A DNA stretch of 64,000 nt from positions 434,001-498,000 of the forward strand of contig JASJFT010000005.1 of assembly GCA_030770425.1 (NCBI GenBank), given 5' to 3'. Below are positions 11,908 through 23,359 of this stretch, piece by piece. Position 1 is the stretch's first letter. Each line of letters begins with the position of its first letter. The notes beneath the pieces were generated by a model. The model saw nothing but the letters and a program-made list of their open reading frames with translations, was not told where the DNA came from and made no database searches. The position numbers and the translations under genes were made by a program. The DNA comes from Darksidea phi. Lineage: Eukaryota > Ascomycota > Dothideomycetes > Pleosporales > Lentitheciaceae.

Positions 11908-12217
11908 ACGGCTGCTCCCCCGGTCTCGGATTCATCGGATCCTTAGCGAAGTCGTGGAAGAAGACGCCGTAGACTAGCACAAAGCTTATCATGCTCCACT
12001 GCACAATCTTGGTCCACCTCTGCCATTGAGGTTTGATCGACTTGAGACGCAGGCGGCGCTTGAACTTTCGCTCGAAGCGGAATTGTTGCTTTTCGGTGAG
12101 GTCCCGCAGGTTGGGGGGCCAGTCTTTCTTGGCTCTGAACCGGTTGCGGGCGAAGTCGAAGGGCGGCAATTGTGGTTTCGGGGACCGGCCGACCAGGCGT
12201 TGGAGTAGCTGGAGCAT
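11729..12217 (-). CDS. small one-TM protein, uncharacterised ascomycete family
   Basis: About 162 aa from the ATG at 12217; an in-frame ATG at 12295 would add 26 Ser/Asn-rich residues. It has a basic, aromatic N-terminal half with a conserved-looking block around KKDWPPNLRDLTEKQQFRFE, then a basic KRRLRLKSIKPQWQRW stretch, one hydrophobic segment (WSMISFVLVYGVFF) and a short tail. Small proteins of this make-up, a WPP..L..K.QFR.ERK block plus one TM, recur across filamentous ascomycetes without assigned function. A mitochondrial or other organelle membrane location is possible. The last 45 residues look unconserved and overlap, antisense, the final exon of the plus-strand gene ending at 11907. 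It is divergent from the LeuRS gene, starts about 200 bp apart. Confidence 0.6.
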   Translation of the reverse strand: MLQLLQRLVGRSPKPQLPPFDFARNRFRAKKDWPPNLRDLTEKQQFRFERKFKRRLRLKSIKPQWQRWTKIVQWSMISFVLVYGVFFHDFAKDPMNPRPGEQPFKGLRAWMRGLYGGIWTHTISGSDVTTGGRDRQKGVMAEEEEAKEPREVGPGAKHSGVR

Positions 12218-12415
12218 TTTGGTGTGGTTGCGCGAATTCGTCGATGAGTTTGTAGACGAGTTTTTGGAGCTCCGCTGACGTTGAAACAGAGCCACCGCAC
12301 CTGCCCCTGCAAGCCCAAGCGCACAGACGTCTTGGCACCGACGCTACACATTGACTCACCTGCCTTCAACTTCGACTACGACCTCGTCTCACCGGACACG
12401 TTCAACATACCCATC

Positions 12416-15400
12416 ATGGCTGAAGCACCAGCCCCCGCAGATATCCCCAACAGTGCCGTCAAGGCCACTCTCAGCGTTCTGGACCCGAGCCATGCCAGTG
12501 ACAAAACTCTCAAAATCGAAAACACTGAGAAGCGTGATACCTTGATCGCCTCAGAGAAGCAATATCAGAAGAAATGGGCTGAGTCAAAGATATTCGAGCC
12601 AGAAGCGCCGTCTCTCCGAGATGAGCCGTTTGACACCACCACACCTGACCAGCTCCATGAAAAGTACCCCAAGTTTTTAGGATGCTTCGCCTACCCATAC
12701 ATGAATGGGACCCTGCACGCCGGCCATGGCTTCACCGCTAGCAAAGTCGAATTTACCGCAGGATTCGCGCGCATGCAAGGAAAACGAGCTCTTTTCCCTC
12801 TCGGTTACCATGTAACAGGCATGCCTATCAAAGCATGCGCCGACAAGCTTGAAAGAGAAGTAGAGCTGTTTGGCCAGAATTTCGAGAACTGTCCGGTCGA
12901 TGATATTGTCGAAGAAGGCCCGACAGATGGCGCTATACCACCCGCTCCCACACAAGCAGAGACCAAGACGGACCTCAGCAAGTTCTCCGCAAAGAAGAGT
13001 AAAGCCTCCGCGAAGACCATCAAGACGAAGTACCAGTTCCAGATCATGCTTGCTCAAGGCATCCCACTAGAGGAGATCCACAAGTTCGCCGACCCGTTCT
13101 ATTGGATAGAGTTCTTCCCCCCAATGGCAAAGAAAGACCTGGAATCGTTTGGCGCACGGATAGACTGGCGTCGCCAATTTGTTACCACCGATGCGAACCC
13201 GTTTTACGACTCCTTTGTTGCCTGGCAAATGCGTAAGCTGCTCGAGCTGAAGAAGATTATTTTCGCAAAGCGTTATACAGTCTACTCTCCCAAAGACGGG
13301 CAAGCATGTCTCGATCACGACCGACAATCAGGCGAAGGCGTCAACACTCAAGAATACACCGCACTGAAGATGAAGGTCAAGGAGTGGGCCGAGTCAGCGC
13401 AGAAGAAGCTCGAAGGCAAGCTCCCTGCAGACGCGAATGTCTACTTCATTCCTGCGACCCTCCGGCCAGAGACCATGTATGGCCAAACCTCTTGCTTCGT
13501 CGGACCCAATCTCAACTACGGCATTTTCAAAGTGTCGGAAACAGACTACTTTGTGTCCAGTGTTCGTGCAGCGCGGAACATGTCCTTCCAGAACATCTTT
13601 CCCACCTGGGGCGAGTATCCGCAGATCGAGACTCTGACAGGCAAGGATGTTATCGGTACCCTTGTAGACGCCCCGCTCTCCGTTCACACCGAAGGCGTTC
13701 GGATCCTGCCTATGGAGACGGTCAAGGACACCAAAGGCACAGCGGTCGTGACGTGCGTACCTTCAGACTCACCAGACGACTACATCACCTCGCTCGACCT
13801 CGCGAAGAAGGCCGATTACTACGGTATTCAAAAAGAGTGGGTCAAGTTTGACGACATTCTGCCCATCATCTCAACGCCTCAGTACGGAGACCTGACTGCC
13901 AAGAAGCTTGTCGAAGACCTCAAGATTCAGTCACCTAAAGACTCAAAAAAGCTGGAAGAGGCAAAAGAAAAGGCGTACAAGGAGGGCTTCTACAAGGGCA
14001 CGATGATCTACGGTGACTTTAAAGGCCAGAAAGTTGAGGACGCGAAGTATCTTGTACGGAAGCAGCTCATCGACCAGGGCCTTGCCTTTCCGTACGCAGA
14101 GCCTGACGGCAAGGTCATTTCTCGTTCCGGCGACGACTGCGTGTCAGCCCTTTTGGATCAATGGTTTATGAACTACGGAACAGCAGAAACCGGGGGCGAC
14201 GACGAGTGGGCGCAGATGGTCTTGGAGCAGATCAAAGAGATGAATCTGTACGACGCGGATCAAGCATTCGTACAGGTCGTGCATTGGCTCGGGAACTGGG
14301 CTTGTGCTCGTGCATACGGTCTCGGAACTAAGTTGCCGTGGGACAAGACTGTCAAAGTTGAATCTCTCAGCGACTCTACCATCTACCAAGCGTACTACTC
14401 CTTTGCGCATCTGCTCCACAAGGATAAGTTTGGCAAAGAGATCGGTCCTCTGGGCATCAGCAGCGAGCAGCTTACCGACGATGTCTGGGATTACGTCTTT
14501 GCGCGTCGCTCCCGGACAGATTTGCCGCAGTCTGATATTCCCAAGGAGGCGTTGCAGACGATGAGGCGGCATTTCGACTACTGGTACCCTCTGGATATGC
14601 GGACTTCGGGCAAGGATCTGATCCAGAATCATTTGACATTCAACCTCTACGTCCACTCGGCGCTGTTCAGCAAGGAGAATCGACCTCGCTCGTTCCGAGT
14701 GAACGGCCATTTGATGCTGTGAGTTTGCCGTCTACCTATGAAACATGTATGCTAACTCTACCAGGAACGGCGAGAAGATGTCAAAGAGCACGGGCAACTT
14801 CTTGACTATTAAGGGTGCTGTCGAGAAGTTTGGTGCTGACGCCACTCGCATCGCCCTAGCAGAAGCTGGCGACGGCATGACGGACGCCAATTTCGAGGAG
14901 ACGGTAGCGAACGCTAACATTCTCAAGCTCTTCGAGCTGCGCAAATGGTGCGAGGAGATGATCCGCGAGGCCGTCATTGTCGACTCTGCCGAGAAGTACA
15001 CAGAGACCCGGGATAGCCTGCGCATCAAAAATTATGACTCGGTCCAGCGAAAATCAGGCAGCCCGCTTTTCCTATGGGACCACATCTTCGAGAACGAGCT
15101 GAACGGTCTGGTCGCGGAGACGAAGCAGCACTACGAGGCTACCATGTACAAAGCTGCTCTCAAGTCAGGCTATTACGACTTCACCGCCGCTCGTGACTTT
15201 TACCGCGAGGCTACAAAAGCAGCTGGGCTGGGCATGCACGAGGATCTTGCAAAGCGCTACATGGAGCTGCAGGCCCTGATGCTGACGCCGATCGCACCTC
15301 ACTGGGCGGACTATATCTGGCAGGAAGTCCTCCATAAGCCGGACACCATCCAGAACGCCCTATGGCCTGAAGCCTCAGCGACTGACGCCTCTCTGACCGC

Positions 15401-15956
15401 CGCGCAGAACTTTGTCCGGTCCACACAGTCGAATGTCGGATCCGCAGAAGGTGCTGCCATTAAGCGTCTCGCTAAGGGAAAAGCCGCTCTCTTCGACCCA
15501 AAGAAGGAGAAAAAGATTACCATCTTCTCGGCAAAGGCGTGGCCAGAGTGGCAGAAAAAGTACATTGACCTCCTACGCAGCAACTACCCGAACATCGACA
15601 TCAAGGCCCTCAGCAAGTCTATTGACAAGTCCGAGAGCAAGAAGGCAATGCCGTTCATTAACAATTTGAAGAAGCATCTTGATAATGGCGAGTCTCCCGA
15701 TGTGGTGCTGAACAGGCAGCTAGCGTTTGATGAATTGGCTACGCTAAGGGCTATGGTTCCCGGACTGAAGCAGACGGTGCAAAAGTGCGTTGCTGTGGAG
15801 GTCATCGCCGTCGACGAGGGTGCAAAAACCGGTACGGTGGTTAACGAGGACGGGAGCGAGGGCGAGAAGAAGGAGTTGCCGCCGCAGGCTGCGAATGCGG
15901 AGCCAGGATCGCCGAGCTTTGCGTTTGAAAATGTGGAGGGTCTACCTGTACGGTAG
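12416..15956 (+). CDS. CDC60: cytosolic leucyl-tRNA synthetase
   Basis: Class I aminoacyl-tRNA synthetase that charges tRNA-Leu in the cytoplasm. Two exons, 12416-14718 and 14765-15956, give 1164 aa, the size of eukaryotic cytosolic LeuRS. The HIGH-type motif is PYMNGTLHAGHGF near residue 100, and the KMSKS loop (NGEKMSKSTGN) lies just after the intron near residue 770. Between them is the CP1 editing domain, with VYFIPATLRPETMYGQTSCF. The C-terminal domain is of the eukaryotic type. I chose the ATG at 12416 (MAEAPAPADIP). An in-frame ATG at 12281 would add 45 residues and overlap the divergent neighbour; whether this gives an alternative form is unknown. The frame is intact throughout, unlike the ValRS copy at 58-61.7 kb. 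Confidence 0.96.
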
Positions 15957-16248
15957 ACTAGTGGTGAGTTGCGCGGGACGATGATACACATTTTCGGTTT
16001 ATGATGGGGTTGGTTTACCCGGACGACGAATGTTTTACGATACATGCGGATTTGGTGGATGGTTTCTGCGATGCATGGACAAATGCGATGTTTCACGATA
16101 GAGATCGCCTTGATGATCCGAATCATAAAAGCTTTAATGACTGATTGAACTCTTTCTCAACCCAACTGTATGCATGTCGTTACGCTATGCTTTTGTTCTC
16201 TCATCTTTGCTAGTAGCCCTGAGCCGGAAACACATTAAAGCGCCCCAT

Positions 16249-17413
16249 TCACAACCTCGCCCTAGCAGCCTCCTCGACCTGATTCCCCTGCCTATCAAAA
16301 AAGATCTTCGTCCCACTCCTCAGGCTCTCCTGCAGCGCAACACCAATCCTCACAGCCTCAACACTACTCTCCATATCAACAGGCACCACCGTATCGTCTA
16401 GCGCCGCATCTGTAAACTGCCTCGCCTCCTCGACAAAAGCCTGCTCAAACCGCTCATAGTAATTCTGCGGAATATCGCGATGAATACCGCTCGCCAAGTG
16501 CGACTCCAGCAGCCCGGTGGTTGGATTCGCGTTCACGGAGAGCTTGCCTGTTGTCCCGATGATCTCGGTCATGTCGTGCTGGCCGGGTGGGTTCATCCGT
16601 GAGGAGTAGAAGTACGCTATTTGCCCGTCATAGAATTCTACAACCCCAACGCCGTTATCCACGTCCCCATGTTTCGCTAGATCGGGTTCTAGTGCTGTTA
16701 CGCCGACGGCCATGACGCTCTTCACTTTGGGCAATGTCGCGGTCGGGCTTCCGGCTGAGAAGAACCAGAGCGCCAGGTCAATGTCATGGATATTGCAGTC
16801 GACGAATATGCCACCGCTAAACTGCGCATATTGTACGAAGAACCCGGAGGGGTCGTATTTGTCGCAAGTTTGCGAGCGAAGGATTGTTGGGCGGCCTATG
16901 GAGCCGGAGAGGGTGGCGGCATAGGCGGCGCGGTAGGAGGAATCGAATCGGCGGGAGAAACCGCACATTACTTTTTGGGCGGGGTGGGCGCGGGCGGTTT
17001 GGAGGACTTTCTGGCACTGTTTATACCGTGTTAGGTATGGGACATGACGACGAAGGCGGATGTAATTGGAGGGTACATACCACAGACAACTCCGTACTCA
17101 GTGGCTTCTCGCAAAGCACATGTTTCCCTGCCTCAATCGCTTTGATCGTCTGCTCTGCATGTACCGTCGTGACCGTAGCCACACAGACTGCCTCAAGTCC
17201 CTCATGCTTCAGCATCGCGTCGTAATCTCGGTAGATCTTGACACCCCATGGCTCGAGCTTCTCCTTCGCCCACGCAAATTCCTTGGGATCCGGAGTAAAT
17301 GCTGCGACGAGCTCTGCGCGGGGTGTGCGGTGGAGGAAGTGGTTTGCGTGACGGGCGCCCATGCGGCCGAGGCCAGAGACAGCGATGCGGAGACGGCGGA
17401 TTTGGGGAGCCAT
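16249..17413 (-). CDS. Gfo/Idh/MocA-family dehydrogenase, inositol 2-dehydrogenase-like
   Basis: NAD(P)-dependent oxidoreductase of the family that holds myo-inositol 2-dehydrogenase (IolG) and related polyol/sugar dehydrogenases. Two exons, 17413-17081 and 17016-16249, give 366 aa. The N-terminal Rossmann motif is VSGLGRMGARHANHF near residue 13, the conserved EKP lysine lies in HVLCEKPLS near 100, and the substrate-domain motif is GGIFVDCNIHDIDLALWF near 170-190, with the Asp and His typical of IolG-like members. The C-terminal YYERFEQAFVEEARQF is also typical. It lies in a run of oxidoreductases (zinc ADH, SDR, AKR), and myo-inositol oxygenase is encoded 30 kb away. Substrate cannot be fixed from sequence; inositol or another cyclic or linear polyol fits best. 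Confidence 0.85.
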
Positions 17414-18283
17414 TGCGTGTTGTAGAGGGGCAATTGAGGGCGTACGACGTGATAGGAGAGAACGAGAGAGGATTGACGGCTGTAGGGGGTAGAAAAGAGC
17501 GAGTGTCTGAAATATGTGTAGCTCAAAGGGTCCGCGGTAGCTTCAGGGTCCAACTACCTAAATATCTGTAACCCATCTCATTAAGGAAATGCGAGCAACT
17601 CTCATAGGCTGTTGCGGTATTACACCTGTTTAGGGTCCCGACTCCCCGCAAAGCGGTGAGCAAACGTTGATCCGCATCGTCGTCTTCTGCATGTAGCTGT
17701 CATCAAAACCTTCCAACACGATCCGTTGCTTCTACTTCGCGGTTTTACCCCAATCCGTGGCTTCGAGGAGGGTTACCCATTATTCCTTTCTAGAGTTCCG
17801 CGGAGTCGTCGCCGAAGATCTCCACATTGCGCGCTCGGAACACGTTCGGGGAGGCTATTCTCGCACATACGAGACGCTGCGCATGCGAAGAGAACGGACG
17901 GTTGGAATTGTTACGTCAGGCGTCCGATGTTGAGCCGTTACCGGGGAAATTTACCCCATCAGAAAACCCGGCTGCCCCCCGCACGGGTTCCACAACGAGT
18001 CTATCATTACGAGCCCTGGAGGTTTGTTGATTGTGGGCACACGGAAGAGAGAAATTTTGTTTGTCGAAGAGAAGGACCAAGTCGAGACGGGGTCGTGACA
18101 AAAAAGGGATAATTAGGCGACATGAGAGGGCAAGTCTAGCCGTGAGAATGCTGACTCCCCGCCTACGTTGTTGGCAACTTTCAAACTCAGATGTGGTGAA
18201 TATGGAGAAATAATAATGGTGTAGGTTGAAGATTATGGTCTACAAACCGGTCTAATTGGGATAGCGCCTTCTATCCCTACATT
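17414..18283. other. intergenic region
   Basis: About 870 bases between the Gfo/Idh start and the 3' end of the zinc dehydrogenase. I see no gene. It should hold the Gfo/Idh promoter. Short open frames at 17.7-18.1 kb lack features. Confidence 0.5.
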
Positions 18284-19618
18284 TCATAGATTCGCTTTTT
18301 CGCCCTCTCCAGTCTCAAGTACAACCTTGATGACCAAATTCCCCTTATCGTCTTTCGTCTTACCAGCCATTTCGAAAGCCTCCTCTGCGGAATCAAGCCC
18401 CTTGTATCGATGTGTAACAAGCTTCGAGAAGTCTGGATAACCGGGGCCTTTCTTTGATACGACTTCCACGCCTATCGGGTATGTGTTTGCGTATCGAAAG
18501 ACGCCCATGATGTCGACTTCGCGGAGAGCTGCGGCGGAGATGGGGAGCGTTTGGACGGGTGTGCCCATGCCGATGAGCAAGACCTTGCCTCCTGGCCGTG
18601 TTGCCTGAGACACGTTAGCAGCGCGTACACTTAAAGAGTGCCTGTACTCACGTATATTGAAGCTTGAACGCACGAAGGCACGCCAGTGCATTCAAACACA
18701 GCATCTAACTCTCCCACCGACCCACCGCTCACTTTCTCTATCTTTCCAATTTCCGCAGCCGTTTCCTTTGCAATTTCAAGGTTCTCTTCGGTTGTGTTTC
18801 CGCGTTTCAGCGGCACCTTGAAGCCTCGGTGCGCAAAATGATTCTCGACCGCGAAGTTCACTCTTCCTTCGTCAATGTCCGCGATGACCACAGTGCTTGC
18901 GCCCGAGATCTTCGCCATTGCTGCGACTAACAACCCGACTGCGCCAGCGCCAAACACAAGCACTTTTGAGCCCACTGGAAGTTGCGCTCGTTTTGTAGCT
19001 TGGATGCCTACGCCCAATGGCTCCAAAAGCGCACCCAGATCTAGCGATACATCATCCGGGAGTCTACTATTCATCAGCCCTCTTCGGTTCAGACTATCCA
19101 AAGCACTCACTTGTGGGACCACGCCGCCGGATGATTGATCCTATCCTGCAACGTTCCCTGCGCGTGTGGAAACGCCTTCGCACTACTCCTGAATTTCATT
19201 TCCTTACAAATGTTGTACCTCCCTTCCTTACATCTTTCGCATTGCTCACATGGCTGTCCTACTTCGAGCGCAACCTTATCCCCAACTTTGAAGTTCTTCA
19301 CATCTGAGCCGACTGCTACCACGATACCTGCGGACTCGTGGCCCAGGGACATGGGCTCGCGGACGACGATATCGCCATTACGATAGTGCCGGTAGTAGTG
19401 CAGGTCTGAGCCGCACAGGCCGGTCGAACGAACGGAAACTTGGAGGTCTGTTGGGCCAGGTGGGGAGAGGAGGCGGTTTTCCTGGTGTTTGTGTGAGAGT
19501 GTTCTTTGGAATGAAAAGGGAAGCTCACGATTCTTAGATCTTTTGCACCGTGCAGAACGGACGCGCGAATTTGCTGCGTTCCGTCTTGTGGCGGATTGAG
19601 AGTCTTTTCTGTGGTCAT
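18284..19618 (-). CDS. zinc-dependent sorbitol/xylitol dehydrogenase (MDR family)
   Basis: Medium-chain NAD-dependent polyol dehydrogenase, oxidising a polyol such as sorbitol, xylitol or arabinitol to the ketose. Four exons: 19618-19529, 19481-19111, 19063-18652 and 18604-18284, giving 397 aa. Catalytic zinc ligands lie in TGLCGSDLHYYRHY and LGHESAGIV, the structural-zinc lobe in QPCEQCERCKEGRYNIC, and the coenzyme motif in VFGAGAVGLLVAAMAK with IADIDEGRV (the Asp favours NAD). The C-terminal FRYANTYPIGVEVV is typical of the SDH/XDH/LAD subfamily. Exon 3 starts after the second of two tandem TAG acceptors, which gives the family sequence HKLPDDV. It is divergent from the SDR gene 470 bp away, so shared regulation is likely. 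Confidence 0.92.
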
Positions 19619-20085
19619 TCTGTCTGTTCGTATACGGCAAGTCGGAGAGTCTGAACGTTTAGGATAATAACTTGAAATTTAACAGCTTCAATCACGGATT
19701 TCAGAGCGGGAGCAAGAAGCGAAGAATACAAAAAACTCAAGACGCGAACCTTGTAGCTCAGCTTACACCATGCGTCCCGATACACTTTCCCCGCGAAATC
19801 CACATGTTGCGCCGTTGGAGAAAAATTCCTGGTTCGGCTTTTGATGTCCCGCATTTCAAATGCCGACGGTGGCGGGGTTGCCCTGTTCAAACATCTTCCG
19901 AACCCAACCGCTCCATATAAACTAACTTTTAGATGCCGATGCAGGGGTTTTGCGCTAAATGTTGATAGATTCTCTCGAGCCGTTATCTTCTAAAATCTGA
20001 GGCATTTCTTCTCATTTAATCTCAGGAAGACTGGAGCGGTTTCATACACACTTCGAACACCATTTGAAGAGAATTGAAGAGAAAG
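19619..20085. promoter_or_regulatory. divergent promoter, zinc dehydrogenase / SDR
   Basis: 467 bp between two divergent oxidoreductase starts. It is expected to hold both promoters and may act bidirectionally. I see no unambiguous factor site. Confidence 0.5.
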
Positions 20086-20938
20086 ATGGCTACGGTGCAG
20101 GAGCTCTTCTCGCTGGAGCGCCAGACAGCTCTTGTGACTGGTGGTACGAGGGGAATTGGACAAGCAATGGCGCTCGCGCTGGCGGAAGCTGGGGCTGATA
20201 TTCTTCTCGTACAGGTAATTTTTAATGCTCATCCTTGAAAATATCAGGCGCATCGAAGCTAATTGTTCTCAGCGAGACACCTCCAACCAATCTACAAAAG
20301 AAGCAATTGAAAAGTTAGGACGTAAAGTCCAAATCTACACCTGCGACCTCTCCTCGAACGAATCCGTCTCCTCCCTCGTTCCCAAGATTCTCAAAGACGG
20401 TTATAAGATCCACATTCTCCTAAACTGCGGTGGCATCCAAAAGCGACATCCCGCCCATCAGTTCCCCGACGACGACTGGCAATCCGTCCTCCAAGTGAAC
20501 CTTACCAGCGTATTCACCCTCTGCCGCGATGTCGGCGCACACATGCTTGCCTCCGAGCCCACCCTAGCACCAAACTCCACCCGCCGCGGATCAATAATAA
20601 ACGTCGCCTCGCTGTTATCATTCCAAGGCGGCATAACTGTGCCCGCGTACGCAGCTTCCAAGGGTGGCGTAGCCCAATTGACAAAAGCTTTGAGTAACGA
20701 GTGGGCGAGCAAAGGCATCAATGTAAATGCTATAGCGCCAGGGTATATTGCTACAGAAATGAATACTGCCTTGATCAATGATGAAGAAAGAGCGAAGAGC
20801 ATACTCGCGAGAATACCGGCAGGGAGATGGGGTAGTCCTGATGATTTCAAGGGTGCGGTGGTTTGGTTAGCAAGTCCGGCGAGTGCGTACGTCAGTGGTG
20901 AAGTACTCACCGTTGATGGGGGGTGGATGGGGAGGTAG
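20086..20938 (+). CDS. short-chain dehydrogenase, 2-deoxy-D-gluconate 3-dehydrogenase-like
   Basis: Classical SDR, resembling bacterial KduD and fungal 2-deoxy-D-gluconate 3-dehydrogenase-type enzymes, which interconvert keto and hydroxy sugar acids. Two exons, 20086-20214 and 20273-20938, give 264 aa. The coenzyme motif is [14 protein letters not shown] near residue 18, the structural NCGG motif (LLNCGGIQ) lies near 95, the catalytic Ser is in [12 protein letters not shown], and the Tyr/Lys are in YAASKGG near 165. The C-terminus, [19 protein letters not shown], is canonical. It is transcribed divergently from the zinc polyol dehydrogenase. A pathway role in sugar-acid metabolism fits the neighbourhood but is inferred. 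Confidence 0.9.
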
Positions 20939-20944
20939 ATTGGT

Positions 20945-21020
20945 CTTCGTTTTGACTCCACTTCACTTTCGTTTCCACTTTCGTCTTCACCTTCGCTTTC
21001 ACTTTTACCTTCACCACGTA
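20945..21020. repeat. pyrimidine-rich CTTTCAC-type tract
   Basis: An imperfect tandem array of short units such as CACTTTCGT and CACCTTCGC just after the SDR stop codon, before the start of the next gene. Probably part of that gene's promoter or leader; such CT tracts are common near fungal transcription starts. Confidence 0.6.
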
Positions 21021-21186
21021 GAGCTCCTTCCTGCCGAAGCTTCTAGCTCGCTTAACTGTTCATAAATAAAAAACTTTGCGTCCGTTTTACCTTCTCCCAG
21101 GACTGTTCCCTCTTGCTCCACAACAGCACATACAATCCACACCTACAAGCCAGCGACCACCTCTCACACCAACTCACCACCTCGCA

Positions 21187-21961
21187 ATGGATCCCACGAC
21201 CCCTCCACCAATCCCGCGCCTCGAGTACGCTCCGGGCTGCGAACCCGCGGTCACGGGCATCGACCTCGAGTTCTTCTTCATCCTCCACGACGAAGCCTCC
21301 ACCGCCCGCCAATTCGCCATTGGGGACTTCGCCGGTCACTGCCCAGAGCATACCGTGTACACGGTTGCGAGAGTCAAGAAGCTGTGGCATGGCCGCGCGG
21401 AGGACCCATGGTTCACGGTGGAGTTGTTGTTCCAGGACGCGAACGGGTAAGACTCGAGACCCTTCTAACCGCCGTAAGGGAGCGAGTTAATCCAGGGACT
21501 TGTAGTGTGACGCTGGGTTCCCTCGGGACCGCCCACGTCCACCAGAGCAAACGAGAGACAAGAGAGCACCGCGGTGTGCGGTACGTGCGAACTCCGGGGC
21601 TGGACGGTGAGATCGCACGATTCGTGAGTGTTATGCCGATAAAGAATGAACAACATGCTGCACTGATTACTACATTCCTATAGATGCATAGCCCGGTAGC
21701 ACTAGGCTTGAACGAGACTGCCTCGTGGCAGATCGTGGAGCGACGCGTTCAGGAAACGATGAGGACGACGGCGCCGTACGTCTGGCAGCCTGTGAGTTCA
21801 ATCCTACCCTGTTCAACTCTACAATCCACTCACCAAAGCGCAGCTCTGAATCTCTCCTCCGCCTCCTCCGACTCGACTCCGGCAAGGGGACTGATCCACC
21901 CCTGTGCCTACGCCCTCGTCCAAGTAAGCTGCTGCCCTCCCGAGTTTGGTGGACACTCTAG
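21187..21961 (+). CDS. unknown small-protein family, member 2
   Basis: Exons 21187-21446, 21506-21623, 21684-21791 and 21839-21961 fit, giving about 202 aa from MDPTTPPPIPRLEYAPG. Residues 50-120 match member 1 at 11068-11907 (ARVKKLWHG..FTVELLFQDANG, then GTAHV), with intron 1 splitting the same Gly codon. The N-terminus lacks a signal peptide and no membrane segment is visible. The first three exons are well supported by phase; the last exon and stop are less certain. I recognise no known domain. The gene sits between the SDR and the aldo-keto reductase, on the plus strand, while member 1 lies just outside the other end of the oxidoreductase block. Confidence 0.55.
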
Positions 21962-22246
21962 CCAAATAACCACCACCCCTGAGTAACGCATGTCGCTCCA
22001 TGGCTGCCACTTGCGCGCCGAATAGCAGTGCCAGAAAAGGGTTTGAGGGCGGCGGAAGTCGGACCCTTGTACCTCCTCGCGGGGCTGCCTGGAGATTCTT
22101 GTTTTCTTCACAGGAGATGAGATGAGCTAGAGCAAGGGACGCGTAACTTTGAACTCATTTCTATTAACGTGTGGCAGATACTCTCTATATATGGGTATTT
22201 GAATCCTGTTCATGCATAACTTTTACAGCTTGTGGCGGCTCGGTAG

Positions 22247-23359
22247 TCAGCCGCTGAGATCGATACCATCAGGCTTATCGGGGAAGCCACAGTTCACGCC
22301 AAACGGCGGATATACAAAGCGTTTGATGCCGCTCTTATGGATAGATTCGAGCTTCTCCATGTCGGAGTCGTCAAGGGATATGAGCTTGCGGTTTTCGTCG
22401 ATGCGCGAGGGTGTTACGGATTTGGCGAGGACAGAGGAGTTGCGGGCGACTAGGCATGTAAGTATCTCCACCAGTTTAGTTCGAAGCGCACTGCTTACGA
22501 TGATAGCTCAACAGCACAGTTCCAGGGCCGACGTTGTGCTTTTTTGCGACCTCATTCACAGCCTCGTCTTTGAAAAGCGGCGAGCCCGTGCTCCCAAGTG
22601 GACTGTACGCCGTAATATGAATACCTTTATCCTTGCAAAAGTCGACAACCTCTTGTTGAGGAAGCAGCGGGTGATTCTCAATCTGGTTGACGGCGGGTGT
22701 GATGGTAGCTTGGGCGAGCAACTTCTCGAGGTACTTGACGGAGTAGTTGGCGACGCCGATGGCCTTTACTTTCTCAGGGTGTGTCTGAATGAGCTTCTCG
22801 AGGTTCTTCCAAGTCTGGATGTGCGTTGTGCTGTGGTCGATATCGCGGGAGCCGTCTTCGAGCTTGGGAAAGAGGGGATGGTTTCCTACACACATCAGTC
22901 CCACTATCCCCACCACTATTTCATCCTATAAAACATACCATTCGGGTTCATAGGCACCGGCCAATGCATCAAATACAAGTCGACATACCCCGTCTTCAAC
23001 AAATCCAGACTTTTCTGCAGCCCCTCCTCGACTCTCGTATGGAACGTACACCACAGCTTACTCGTAATAAAAAGTTCCTCTCTCTTCACAATCCCGCGCG
23101 AAACAACATCCTGCAGCGCCTCACCAACCTCATCCTCATTCTGGTAGCAGAACGCGCAATCAATATGCCGATACCCCGCCTCAATCGCATGCACAACCGC
23201 CTTCTTCACCTCCCCCGGCGCAGACTGCCACGTCCCCAGACCCAATGCGGGGATCGTCGCGCCAGTATTCAACGGTATGGCTGTGTTCATGGTAGGCGTA
23301 GGGTGCAAGATGCTTTTAGGGGTCTTCTTCAGGATGAAATTAGACAGGGAGGGATTCAT
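22247..23359 (-). CDS. aldo-keto reductase (GCY1/glycerol dehydrogenase-like)
   Basis: NADPH-dependent carbonyl reductase with a TIM-barrel fold. Three exons, 23359-22939, 22885-22499 and 22449-22247, give 336 aa. An internal ATG at 23290 ([19 protein letters not shown]) gives 313 aa, closer to the family length; the longer start could add a targeting segment. The catalytic tetrad is visible: Asp and Tyr in [11 protein letters not shown], Lys in FITSKLW, His in LYLMHWPVP. Further motifs are [21 protein letters not shown] and the coenzyme-binding [11 protein letters not shown]. Nearest relatives by motif are fungal Gcy1/Gld2-type enzymes that act on glyceraldehyde, uronates and other sugar aldehydes, so D-glucuronate is a candidate substrate. 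GCGGGG-type sites lie 170-200 bp upstream. Confidence 0.92.
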
